The notes under the pieces are model-generated. The model made no database searches and was not told the DNA's origin. It worked only from the letters and a program-made list of their open reading frames with translations. This document shows positions 19,357-29,300 of a DNA stretch of 64,000 bases, piece after piece (the first letter of the stretch is position 1; every line of letters starts with the position of its first letter). Origin of the DNA: WRAU01 sp964277385 (lineage in GTDB: Bacteria; Pseudomonadota; Alphaproteobacteria; WRAU01; Hepatincolaceae); the NCBI GenBank assembly GCA_964277385.1, contig OZ195520.1, positions 1,054,001-1,118,000 on the forward strand. The letters run 5' to 3'. The translations under genes were made by a program, and so were the position numbers.

Positions 19357-19767
19357 TTAATATGAATTTTTTAAAGAATATTTATAACATAATATATATG
19401 CTAAAATTTTTGTAAAAATAATTAATCCAAAACACAGATATCCAACAAATAAATGTATACTAACTAAATATAAAGATAAAACATAACTTAGGGCAATAAT
19501 AATTACATAAAAATTAATAATTCCATCTCTTTTTTCCATATTTTCTAATACTTTTAGTACCCCGTTATAAATATGAAAAGAAATATGATCTTTTGTAGTT
19601 TTAAGAAGAATTTTATCAATAAATAAGTATAAAAAAGTACATATAGATAAATAAACAAGATTGTTTTCATAAGAAAACAAAAATAATAAAATATCTAAAG
19701 ATAAAATTATAAAAAATCCTAATAAGCCTCTTAAATTAGAAGTTCTCTTCTTCAAATAATACATCAT
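19357..19767 (-). CDS. Hypothetical four-helix membrane protein
   Basis: 136 residues with about four hydrophobic segments (residues 13-28, 33-48, 85-105 and 108-128). I recognise no family. The start overlaps the 3' end of dsbB by 32 nt on the same strand, so the two are probably translated from one message. A lysine- and arginine-rich N-terminus (KKRTSNLRG) fits N-in topology. The start could be the second ATG, 3 nt later. Confidence 0.6.
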   Translation of the reverse strand: MMYYLKKRTSNLRGLLGFFIILSLDILLFLFSYENNLVYLSICTFLYLFIDKILLKTTKDHISFHIYNGVLKVLENMEKRDGIINFYVIIIALSYVLSLYLVSIHLFVGYLCFGLIIFTKILAYILCYKYSLKNSY

Positions 19768-20182
19768 TTTTTTGCGTATCCTTTTTGTTATTGCTTATTT
19801 TTGTTATTATAAAAATAAATAATATTAAATTAATAATCATATTATAAAAAGATAAAGGTAAGCCCATAATTAAAAAATCTTTTTCAGCACAAGAAATAAC
19901 CGGAACATTACTATCAATATTTATATCACATGTAGAATAAATAAAGCCATATTGCATTAATATTTGATAAAAAGATATTAACATAGAAGCTAAAATAATT
20001 AATAAGATTATACCTTTATTCTTTATTAATAATGTTATAAAGATCAATAAAATCCACAAAGATCTTTGTATTAAACATAAGCTACAAACAGATATATTGA
20101 AGAAATACTCCAATGAGAATGATGATAAAATTATTATACAAGCTAATATTTGTAATAACCAAATAAGTTTGTTATCTTTCAT
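19736..20182 (-). CDS. dsbB: Disulfide bond formation protein DsbB-like
   Basis: The quinone-linked membrane oxidase that recharges a DsbA-type thiol oxidase. 148 residues, four membrane segments. The first periplasmic redox pair is CSLCLIQR near residues 33-40, a good match to the CxLCxxQR signature. The second pair is a Cys in YSTCDIN and another in VISCAEKDFLIMGLPLS, near residues 79 and 91, in the long second loop. Electrons would pass to ubiquinone and the bo3/bd oxidases. It follows a YqaA gene and a small membrane gene on the same strand. Confidence 0.85.
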   Translation of the reverse strand: MKDNKLIWLLQILACIIILSSFSLEYFFNISVCSLCLIQRSLWILLIFITLLIKNKGIILLIILASMLISFYQILMQYGFIYSTCDINIDSNVPVISCAEKDFLIMGLPLSFYNMIINLILFIFIITKISNNKKDTQKNDVLFEEENF

Positions 20183-20193
20183 TTGTTATTTAC

Positions 20194-20436
20194 CTATTTT
20201 TTAAATAGTTTAACTAAAATTCTAATAAATATTAATGCTAAAAGTATAAAAAATAAAGCTAATAGCGAATAAAAAGTTATAAAAATTCCTTTAACCGTTT
20301 CTTTAGAGTTTTCAAAAATTCCTATTTTTACAAAAAAATCAAAAGATAATTGGTTTGATGAAATTTGGAATATAGCAAATAAAAATAAAGCAATAACCAT
20401 AATAATAATTAATAAAAAATAATCTAATTTATTCAT
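20194..20436 (-). CDS. Hypothetical small membrane protein
   Basis: 80 residues, two predicted membrane helices (about 5-23 and 49-75) around a short polar loop. It sits 11 nt upstream of dsbB and 17 nt downstream of the YqaA gene on the same strand, so it belongs to that operon. No family recognised. A role in envelope or thiol metabolism is only suggested by the neighbours. Confidence 0.6.
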   Translation of the reverse strand: MNKLDYFLLIIIMVIALFLFAIFQISSNQLSFDFFVKIGIFENSKETVKGIFITFYSLLALFFILLALIFIRILVKLFKK

Positions 20437-20453
20437 TGATAATCCTTAAAATA

Positions 20454-21065
20454 TTAATAATAATATTGTACTACTATATAACCTATAAATATAACAAAAA
20501 TTATCATAGATAATATAACTATTGTTTTTTTAAAATATTTTATTATAAGTTCTTTTCCTGATTTATGAAAATATTTAATTAAAAATGCTAAAAGGAAGAA
20601 TCTTAATCCTCTTGAAAGAAAAGAGGCTACTACAAAATACACTAAATTAGTGTGTAAAGCACCACTAGCAATTGTTCCAATTTTGTAGGGTATTGGTGTA
20701 AATCCTATAATAAAAATAGCTAAAAAAGAGTGTGAATTATAAAGCTCTTTAAATTTGTTAAATGCCATTAAATATGTTTCTTTGGAAGAAATATAATCAA
20801 GAAAAAAGATATCAAAAAATAAATATCCTAATAAATAACCGAATAAACCTCCTAATACAGAAAAAATAGTAGTAATAAAAGCAAAAAATAATGCCCTAGA
20901 AGGAATAGCCATTGCCATAGCAAAAAGAAAAAAATCTGGAGGTATAATAAAAAAAGAACTCTCAGTAAAAGAAACAACTATTAAAATAAATAAAGCATAC
21001 TTAGAATTAGCATAAGTAACAAGTTTATCGCTCGTATTATTTATTAAGTTTTTTATGTTAATCAT
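20454..21065 (-). CDS. YqaA/DedA-family membrane protein
   Basis: A polytopic inner-membrane protein of 203 residues in the SNARE-associated (DedA/VTT) superfamily. The family pattern is visible as FTESSFFIIPPDFFLF near residues 33-48, a glycine-rich re-entrant segment (LGGLFGYLLGYLFFD near 71-85) and the second half signature GFTPIPYKIGTIASGAL near 121-137. DedA proteins are linked to lipid carrier recycling and membrane homeostasis. YqaA next to dsbB is a pairing also seen in other alphaproteobacteria. Confidence 0.82.
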   Translation of the reverse strand: MINIKNLINNTSDKLVTYANSKYALFILIVVSFTESSFFIIPPDFFLFAMAMAIPSRALFFAFITTIFSVLGGLFGYLLGYLFFDIFFLDYISSKETYLMAFNKFKELYNSHSFLAIFIIGFTPIPYKIGTIASGALHTNLVYFVVASFLSRGLRFFLLAFLIKYFHKSGKELIIKYFKKTIVILSMIIFVIFIGYIVVQYYY

Positions 21066-21627
21066 ACATATACCGAGGTTATTATTTATTAAAACATTAT
21101 ATTTTAACCAAGTTTTTCTTATTTAAAAGGAATACACCATATTAAAATCTAAATACTTTACAAATCAAACATTCAACAATCAAAAATGATTAAGAACAAC
21201 AATTTAGATATATTATATACAAGGTAACCTAAAAAATAATCTTTTAAATTAATAAGTCAATTACATACATTGATCCCTAGCAACTTAAAACGCTTTAAAT
21301 AATTATTTTACATAAATAAAATTGTAATTACCCTAAGTTTAATTTTTAATATTATTGTAGTAATTATATAAATTTACCTGTTTTACAAAAATTCAGTTTG
21401 TTTTGTATGTAATTATCATCCACCATCATATTAGAAATAAAATTCTAGTTAAAAGAATATATTAATACCTTTGATAAAAATCAGATCTAGTAAACTAATT
21501 AACTATATACACACCATAACTTTAAAGCAACAATAATTACTAAACATATAAATACCTAGACAGAATATATATTTTTAAGTAACTAAAATTGACTTCTTTT
21601 TATTATAAGACTGTAATTATAATTATC
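21066..21627. other. Intergenic spacer
   Basis: About 560 bp of AT-rich sequence between pgk and the YqaA operon. No credible frame, no hairpin with a U-tract and no RNA gene recognised. Confidence 0.45.
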
Positions 21628-22833
21628 TTATTTTTTAAGCAAACAAACAACACCAGGAAGCTCTTTCCCTTCCATCCATTCCAAAAATGCTCCACCAGCA
21701 GTAGATATATAAGTTATTTGATCTGCTAAACCAAAAGTACTAAGGGCAGAAACAGTGTCCCCACCACCTGCAATAGAAATAAGATTACCTTCTGTTGTTC
21801 TTTTAGCAATAAATTCGGCTAAAGTTTTTGTTCCACTTGCAAAATTAGACATTTCAAAAGCACCTAAAGGACCATTCCAAATTAAAGTTTTTGACTTAGA
21901 TAACACCTCATTAATAAAGGTTGATGTTGATTTAGGTCCAACATCTAACATCATATAGTTTTCTGGAATTTCTTTAACACTACATATTTTAGTATCAGCA
22001 TCATTATCAAACTTATCAGCAACGATTGCATCAAGAGGTAAAACTAATTGGCATTTATGCTCAGATGCAGAAAACATAATATTATTACACTGTTCTACCA
22101 TTTCTTTTTCACATAAAGAATTACCAACATTAAATCCTAAAGCATAAAGGAATGTATTAGCCATACCACCACCAATAATAATGTAATCCACTTTTTTAGT
22201 TAGATTATTTAATACATCCAATTTTGTAGATACTTTAGAACCACCAACAATAGCTGTAACAGGAGTAGCTGGATTACCTAAAGCTTTTTCTAGTGCCTCT
22301 AACTCTGCTTGCATTAATCTACCCGCTGCATAAGGTAATAAATGAGCAACTCCTTCTGTAGAACTATGAGCTCTATGAGATGCAGAAAAAGCATCAGAAA
22401 CATATAAGTCTGCTAAGTCTGCTAATTGTTTTGTAAATTCTTTATCATTTTTTGTTTCTGCTTTATAGAATCTAACATTTTCTAGCATTAGAATATCACC
22501 ATCTTTCATATCCGATATAGCAGATTTAGCAATAGATCCAACACAATCCTTAGCAAAACTAACTGGTTTATTTAATACTTCTGATAATGCTTCTGATATT
22601 GGTTTTAAAGAAAATTCAGCTTCAAAACCATCACCTTTTGGTCTACCTAAATGAGATAAAACTATTACTTTAGCACCTTTTTCTGATAATTCTTTAATTG
22701 TAGGAGCAGATCTAATTATTCTCTCTGCACTTGTAATTTTGCCATCTTTCATAGGAACATTTAAGTCAACCCTAATTAAAACTTTTTTACCTTGCACTTC
22801 TACTTCATCTAAAGTAACAAATTTAGTACTCAT
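21628..22833 (-). CDS. pgk: Phosphoglycerate kinase
   Basis: Transfers phosphate between 1,3-bisphosphoglycerate and ADP in glycolysis or gluconeogenesis. 401 residues in the usual two-domain form. Seen: the signature RVDLNVPMKDGKIT near 21-34, SHLGRPKG near 59-66, LENVRFYKAE near 114-123, AHSSTEGVAHLLPYAAGRLM near 164-183, GGSKVSTKLDVL near 200-211, IWNGPLGAFE near 318-327 and the nucleotide loop GGGDTVSALS near 358-367. Gene starts with a GGAG-type ribosome site. Confidence 0.96.
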   Translation of the reverse strand: MSTKFVTLDEVEVQGKKVLIRVDLNVPMKDGKITSAERIIRSAPTIKELSEKGAKVIVLSHLGRPKGDGFEAEFSLKPISEALSEVLNKPVSFAKDCVGSIAKSAISDMKDGDILMLENVRFYKAETKNDKEFTKQLADLADLYVSDAFSASHRAHSSTEGVAHLLPYAAGRLMQAELEALEKALGNPATPVTAIVGGSKVSTKLDVLNNLTKKVDYIIIGGGMANTFLYALGFNVGNSLCEKEMVEQCNNIMFSASEHKCQLVLPLDAIVADKFDNDADTKICSVKEIPENYMMLDVGPKSTSTFINEVLSKSKTLIWNGPLGAFEMSNFASGTKTLAEFIAKRTTEGNLISIAGGGDTVSALSTFGLADQITYISTAGGAFLEWMEGKELPGVVCLLKK

Positions 22834-22884
22834 AATTATTCTCCAGTTTTATTCATCTTCCACTTTAATATAGTAGTATATTTA

Positions 22885-23676
22885 TTATAAAGTTTCAATC
22901 ATATAAGGAGAAACAACATCTATAAATGCACCATACTTAGGTGAGTATTTATCAATAAATCCCCTTGCTATAATTTTTTTCCCTATAAGATTTGTTAAAT
23001 CTATTGATGATGCTATGCTATCATAGTGTTTTCTATCTATTCTTAAAGAAAAACCTTTATATTTTTCATCAGTTAATTGAATCCAAGTACTATTTTTTGT
23101 GTTTATAATATCTTTTACTTCAGCTCTAACTAATTTATACTCTCCCATATGTTTTTCAATCTCATCAACATCTATAATTCTATAATTTTCATTTTGCCAA
23201 AAAGTTAAATTATCAGCTATTGCTTTGCTTTCTAACTCAAGTAGTTCTTTTACAAAAGGAATAGGATTTCTATTTAAAATATAGGTAAAAGCTAACCCTT
23301 TTTCTATTAAATGACCATTCACCCATAAGTTGCTATCCTCAACATAAAGATCAGCAAGGATTCTTTTATACTTATCTCTTTTATATTTAGGAGTATATTT
23401 AATTGTAATATATTTATTTTGCAATAGTCTTTCTACTTCTTCTTTAGATTCAAAAGAAAAATCTTCTGGAGGATCAGTAAATAATTCTGGGGCTTGAATT
23501 CCCATAAATCTAATTCTTTCCTGTTTGTTATCTACTTCTGCTACAATTGTATCTCCATCTATTATTCTGATAACTTTAACATTTTTAACTTCTACTAAAT
23601 TTTCTGATTTCACAACCATAGAAAATAAAGCAAAAATTAATAAGAAAAATATTATTTTTATTTGTTTTAAAATCAC
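22885..23676 (-). CDS. Exported thermonuclease (SNase-like)
   Basis: A 263-residue protein with an N-terminal signal (residues 1-24) and a staphylococcal nuclease fold. Catalytic region: VIRIIDGDTIVAE near residues 34-46, RIRFMGIQAPEL near 54-65 (catalytic Arg), Glu in KEEVERLLQNKYI, YKRILADLYVE near 103-113 and GLAFTYI near 128-134. The roughly 90 residues after the nuclease domain end in an OB-like strand-rich part. It probably degrades nucleic acid in the periplasm or outside. Situated 51 nt upstream of pgk on the same strand. Confidence 0.82.
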   Translation of the reverse strand: MILKQIKIIFFLLIFALFSMVVKSENLVEVKNVKVIRIIDGDTIVAEVDNKQERIRFMGIQAPELFTDPPEDFSFESKEEVERLLQNKYITIKYTPKYKRDKYKRILADLYVEDSNLWVNGHLIEKGLAFTYILNRNPIPFVKELLELESKAIADNLTFWQNENYRIIDVDEIEKHMGEYKLVRAEVKDIINTKNSTWIQLTDEKYKGFSLRIDRKHYDSIASSIDLTNLIGKKIIARGFIDKYSPKYGAFIDVVSPYMIETL

Positions 23677-23716
23677 TTTAGTTATCTCTTATCTATAAAA
23701 ATAAAAACAAATTATT

Positions 23717-23884
23717 TTAGTTAGGTTTATTCTTAAAATTATTATTTTTATTAGATAGATTTGTAGTATTTTTTATTTTAGTAATAACATCCTCTAAATA
23801 TTTTTTATTATCATTAGATTCTAATTTAGAATTAAAATTATTTATATATTTACTTAAAGATAACAATCCACTAATTTGAGACAT
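23717..23884 (-). CDS. Small protein of 55 residues
   Basis: An open frame too short for standard gene calling. It begins MSQISGLLSLSKYIN, has a charged helical middle and an asparagine-rich end (NKNNNFKNKPN). A GGGAG ribosome site lies 9 nt before the ATG, and the frame fills most of the gap between the 167-residue gene and the thermonuclease gene on the same strand. Coding is inferred from the ribosome site and composition; no family recognised. Confidence 0.45.
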   Translation of the reverse strand: MSQISGLLSLSKYINNFNSKLESNDNKKYLEDVITKIKNTTNLSNKNNNFKNKPN

Positions 23885-23992
23885 AATCAAGCACTCCCTT
23901 TTATATTTAAACTATATGATTTATTAACCATATAAAAACATTTTAGCGATAAAAGGTTAACAAAATCTTATTAGAAGGGACATCAAAAAAAC

Positions 23993-24496
23993 TTAATTTA
24001 TATAATACATTTTGCAATGCAGTTCTAAGCCTTCTTTATTATTTTTTTTGAAGAAATCTATAAATAATTTATTACTAATTGGTATTTTGTATCCTTCTTC
24101 TTCTATTTTAGAATGTTTAAAAATAGATTCATAAAACTTTTTAACCTCATCTCTTGATAATAAATGAATAATGTTTAAACAGGGTATTCTATCTTGTATA
24201 TCCAAAGATTTTTCCATAGAAACAATTGCTTCTACAGAATAAGTTTGTAATATGTAATACACATTATATTTCATTTTGCTAACTTCAAGATTACCCATAA
24301 TTTTTCCATGATCTTCAACCCATTTAATTTCTGTTTTAAATAAATCATAAGATCCAGAAGTTAATTTTTCTTTTATAGAAATAACATTAAAAGTTTTTTC
24401 TTTAGTATAAATATAATATAATAACATTGATATAATTAATGCAACAACACCAGCTATCATTATTTTTAACCAAAAAGATGTTGTATTACTAAACAT
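23993..24496 (-). CDS. Hypothetical single-span membrane protein
   Basis: 167 residues with one membrane helix near residues 9-29 and a soluble C-terminal part of about 135 residues. It contains two cysteines (near residues 124 and 161), one at the very end (HCKMYYIN). No family recognised. It is divergent from trkH over a gap of 107 bp. Predicted as N-in with the C-terminal part in the periplasm because of the lysines after the helix being few; this is uncertain. Confidence 0.6.
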   Translation of the reverse strand: MFSNTTSFWLKIMIAGVVALIISMLLYYIYTKEKTFNVISIKEKLTSGSYDLFKTEIKWVEDHGKIMGNLEVSKMKYNVYYILQTYSVEAIVSMEKSLDIQDRIPCLNIIHLLSRDEVKKFYESIFKHSKIEEEGYKIPISNKLFIDFFKKNNKEGLELHCKMYYIN

Positions 24497-24603
24497 TGTT
24501 ATTACCCTAATCTATGTTATAATGTACATCATAACTATAAAACAGTATAAATAAAAATTCAACCTTACATTAATAAATTAACTTTCTTATTTTAAAAATC
24601 ATC

Positions 24604-26055
24604 ATGATAAATTTTAGACTTATATTATCATTGCTCGGTTACTTAATAACAAGTATTGGTTTATTAATGATAATTCCTGCTGTTATAGATTATTTTACAG
24701 ATCAAGTTGGTAAAAGCACATTTTTCATATTTTCTATAATAATAACTTTTTTGGGATTATCATTAGCTTTTTGTAATAAACAAGAGCAATATAAGCCTTT
24801 ATCCACAAAAGATGGAATTTTGTTAACAATTATTGCTTGGATTAGTATTGTTGGTTTATCTGCATTGCCTTTTACATTTGGAGATTTGCAACTTAGTTAT
24901 ACTGATTCATATTTTGAAATTATGTCGGCATTTAGTACAACAGGATCTACTGTTATACCTAACTTAGATGCATTATCTTACGGTTTACATTTTTGGAGAG
25001 CTTTAGTTCAGTGGATAGGAGGAATAGGAATTATTGTTATTGCCGTTATTTTAATGCCATCATTACAAGGTGGTGGGATGCAATTACTTAAGTTAGAATC
25101 CTTTGAAACCTTTGATAACGCCAAGGACAAAGTTAAAAAAATAGCTTTAGGTATGATAGCAATTTACTTATGCGTAACAATTATTGTATTTTTTGCATTA
25201 CTTTTTATTGGAGAGTTAAATTTTTTTGATTCTGTAATTCATTCTTTAACTTCTGTTTCTACTGCAGGATTTTCAAATAAAGATAATTCTATAGCTTACT
25301 TTAATAAACCAAAAGTAGAAATTATATTAATTTTTGCTATGATAAGTGGATCTTTGCCTTATATTTTATTGTATAATTTGTTTTTTTTAAGAAAAAATAG
25401 TTTATTTAAAGATCAACAAGTTTTAGGTTTTATAAAAACTGTAGTTATTATAATATTATTATTATCATTATGGTTAAATTTTAACAATGGAATTAACTTT
25501 TTTAGTGCATTAAGATATTCATCTTTCTCTACTGTATCTCTTATTACAGGAACAGGATATATTTCGTATCCATATGATTCTCTCGGTAATTTCCCTTTTA
25601 TGTTATTATTTGTTACAATGTTTATAGGTGGTTGTGCTGGGTCTACCGCTTGTGGAATGAAAATATACCGTTTTCAGGTTGCTTATTATATGAGTTTATC
25701 TTATATAAATAGATTGTTTTTAAAAAAACATATTTTAATTACTTACTATAATGGAAAGCCTATATCCAATGATGCTGGATTAGCTGTTATGTTGTATTTT
25801 TTTTTATTTTTTATAATATTAATGCTTGGTTCTGTAGTTATGTCAGCACTAGATCTTGATTTTATAACTGCATTTTCTGCTGTTGCTACCTGTCTTACAA
25901 ATGTCGGACCAGGATTAGGAGAATTAATAGGACCTACTGGTAATTTTCATGAGATTCCTTCAACTGGTAAATGGTTTCTTTGCTTAATCATGTTGTTAGG
26001 AAGATTAGAAATTTTTGCTGTTTTAATGATATTAAGTAAAAGATTTTGGTCTTAG
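24604..26055 (+). CDS. trkH: TrkH-type potassium uptake protein
   Basis: The K+-translocating subunit of the Trk system, 483 residues, about ten membrane helices arranged as four M1-P-M2 repeats. Filter-loop stretches are visible: SAFSTTGSTVIPN near 108-120, SVSTAGFSNKD near 218-228, LITGTGYISYP near 313-323 and CLTNVGPGLGEL near 431-442. A GGCAGSTACGMKIYR motif near 341-355 is highly typical. It would need a cytoplasmic TrkA partner, not seen in the window. Confidence 0.93.
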   Translation: MINFRLILSLLGYLITSIGLLMIIPAVIDYFTDQVGKSTFFIFSIIITFLGLSLAFCNKQEQYKPLSTKDGILLTIIAWISIVGLSALPFTFGDLQLSYTDSYFEIMSAFSTTGSTVIPNLDALSYGLHFWRALVQWIGGIGIIVIAVILMPSLQGGGMQLLKLESFETFDNAKDKVKKIALGMIAIYLCVTIIVFFALLFIGELNFFDSVIHSLTSVSTAGFSNKDNSIAYFNKPKVEIILIFAMISGSLPYILLYNLFFLRKNSLFKDQQVLGFIKTVVIIILLLSLWLNFNNGINFFSALRYSSFSTVSLITGTGYISYPYDSLGNFPFMLLFVTMFIGGCAGSTACGMKIYRFQVAYYMSLSYINRLFLKKHILITYYNGKPISNDAGLAVMLYFFLFFIILMLGSVVMSALDLDFITAFSAVATCLTNVGPGLGELIGPTGNFHEIPSTGKWFLCLIMLLGRLEIFAVLMILSKRFWS

Positions 26056-26392
26056 TTCAATAAATTTAAATAACCGCTAGAAGATTAATTTAGACAATTA
26101 TATACATCCAATATTTCATTAATTACAAAGAGATAATGGGGCATTAACTTAATTTTGTTTTAACTCTAACAATTAGTTTATTATTTTAACAGATATTCAA
26201 TTGGTTTTTATTGATATACCTATTTCTATTTTTAAAATCTTCCTATTAGTTTTAAAAGCATAAATTACTCAAAACTAATAATACAAATTACTTACATAAA
26301 AACACTTACTAAAACAAAGCTTCCAGTATATCTTTTTCTCTAAAAATATATACTGATCTAATACTTGTTTTACTTAATCCACTTATAAAACT
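26056..26392. other. Spacer between convergent genes
   Basis: About 340 bp between trkH and the large autotransporter gene, which converge here. No gene or clear hairpin terminator identified. Confidence 0.4.
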
Positions 26393-29300
26393 CTAAAAAG
26401 ATCTTTTGAAAGATAATTGGAATGAAGAATCTACATATTTATTAACATCTGTTTCCATTCTATAACCAACCGATACCGTAGCCCAATCAGCAATGTAGTC
26501 CACTCCAAATCCAGCTTTAACAAATATAGGTAGATAAGAGCCATTTGTTGTTGTTAATGAATCACTGTCTACACTTTGGAATTTAAAACTAGTATTTGCA
26601 CCTGAATATATTCTAATTCCTGTTGCTAAAGAAGCATAAGGTTTTAGAGATACTTCTTCTCTGTCATACAAAAGCTCTCTATCAAAAGTTACACCCACAC
26701 CAAAATCATTTACTAAAACATTAGCGCCATCAACATTTAACGCTCCTATTCCTTCTTCATAATAGCTACCAATTCCTATTTTAGATATAGAATAAAATAC
26801 ATTATAAGTAGCATTAAAATTACGATATTTATCAGGAAGAATTGTTATATATCCAGCCTCAAAGTGAGCCATAAATTCATCGGCTTTAATATCTGAATTA
26901 TTGCTATAGTTAATAAAATTAATATTTCTTGTATTATCAAACATTGTATAACTATAACTTAATATTCCTTTTAAATAATAATCTGAATTAATCAGATAAT
27001 CAGCTCCTAAAGATAAATTAAATGCCGTATAATTTTCGTTATAACTAGAGTCTTTTCCATATAACCCCCCATCAACATAAGAAAAAGATCCACCTAGAAG
27101 TAATTTAGAATTTACAATCCTTGTATATCCTGTTTGCATAGACCTTGAATTATCGTTATAACCTACAACATCTTTTTTATTTTTTAGTTTACCTAAATTA
27201 TATTGCAATTTTACCCAAATATTATCTTCTAAATTAGAAAAATCTCTTAATTCCATAGATAAATTATCAACCGATCTATTAGTATTTAAGTGTATATTAT
27301 TAGCATAAACTCTATTACTAACTGGCATTAATTTCGATAAATTATTACTTAGATCCTTACCACCTTTAGATTGAGTATCAAGCCCTGTAATAATTACTTC
27401 CATATCCTTGGGCATAGTAATCTTTCCCATTAACATAGCATCTAAAAGACCAGCAACTTCTAAAAATCCACCACTATATCCATAGATATCTAAAACTTCA
27501 GAATAAGATTTTTCCCTACGAATATTAACAATAAAATCTTGACCATTATCAATTTTATAATCCACAACAAACCATTCGGCTAAATTAGTTAAGAATTTAA
27601 ACTTAGTCTCTTCATTTTCTGTATCTATTTTGATTTCAGTGTCTGAATGAATAATAGAGAAATTATTTTCCATTCCTAATAAAGTGCTATGAGTAGACCT
27701 AAACTCTACTTCTAACAATCCTGATAATGAAACATTTCCTTTAGAGTATATTTTATAGGAAAGATCAGCTCTATCTTTATTTATTTTATTTTCTTCCTCT
27801 ATACCTAAAGTTAGTTTTCTTTGTATTTCCATAGAATCATTAACTATTAAATTACCCGATTCAAGATTTAAGTTTTCTAGCTTTATAGTATTAACCGTTA
27901 CTGTAGCCTTTCCAGCTTTAACTACAAATTCACTATCATAAACAACTTCTGGTTCTTTATCCTCTTCTTTACACTCTTCTTTGTCAGGATCACATGGTTT
28001 AACGACAGTCTCTGGATGATTTATTGTTGTAGTCCATGAAACAAAAGATTTATCTTTATCATAACTATAAATTAGCTTACCACGGTCTAACTTTATATTG
28101 TTAAGCGTATTAACAGTTTCATATCCACCTACTGTCACAGTAGAGCCTTTTCCTTTTACCCATAAATTCTCAACATTTTTTTGTGTAAAATCAAAAGTTT
28201 GATCTTTTAAAGAAATTTCATAGTTTCTTATTATTGTGTTTTCTAGTTTTAGTTTAACTAAAGTTTCTAACCTAAAGGTTTCAATCACTCCATCAATAAT
28301 ATTTACTTCTGCTCTATTATTTTGAGTTAAAACATTAAATTCTCCAACATTTCCACCTTTTAAAGTAACTTTTTCCACACCAGTTAAATTAATTATACCT
28401 ATATTGGCATTTCCATCTATATTTACATTACCAGAATTATTTAAAGATAAAGCACCAATTTTACCACCATAAATATTAATATCAGGAGAAAAAGGACTAC
28501 TATTTACAATTTCTTCAACAACAGCTGTTCCTTTAATATTTAATGTTCCTCTTCTTCTCATATCTATTTGTCTGATATTTCCACCATCTATATCAAAAAC
28601 ATGGTCTGCCATTGAGGTATTGAGGTTTAATTTTCCAATTTTAACTTTTTCTCCAATTTGAAGTTGTGCAACAGAAGTACTTGCTTGCATATCAATTTGA
28701 TAAATTTCTTTATCTATATTTTTTAAAACTAATTTAGCATTATTGTGAGGATCAACTCTTATAACACCACCATTAGAGGCATCAATATCTATTTTACTAC
28801 CATCTAAAATTAAATCATTAGTTCCACCAAAAGAAAAAACCCCTCCATCAGAAATTTTTAATGATTGTAAATTGCTAAATCCTTTCTCTGTATAATAATA
28901 AGTACCATTATTAGATATATCAATAGTATAAACGGAAGAAGGGTCATATACATAACCTGGTCTAAATTCTCCACCTTCTATTTTTAAATGACTAATATGG
29001 TTTTTTTGAGGAGAATTATTAGCATCAACCCTAACCGAGCCAGATTTAATAGTTAAAATATTTATATTGCTATTTTTTATAATCATTCCTTCTTTATTAC
29101 CCTGAACAAGAACCTCTCCTTCTGCTGTTTTAGGTGTAAGATCCGAGTTTACTTCTATGGACGACCTAAAAGTCTCTGAAGAATAATGTAATTTCCCACC
29201 ATCTTTCACTTTAGATTTAAATTCACCTTGATTAAATTTAAGAGTTCCTCCTGAAATTAAAAATTCACTATTAGTACTAGCCAAACCTATACTAGAAACA

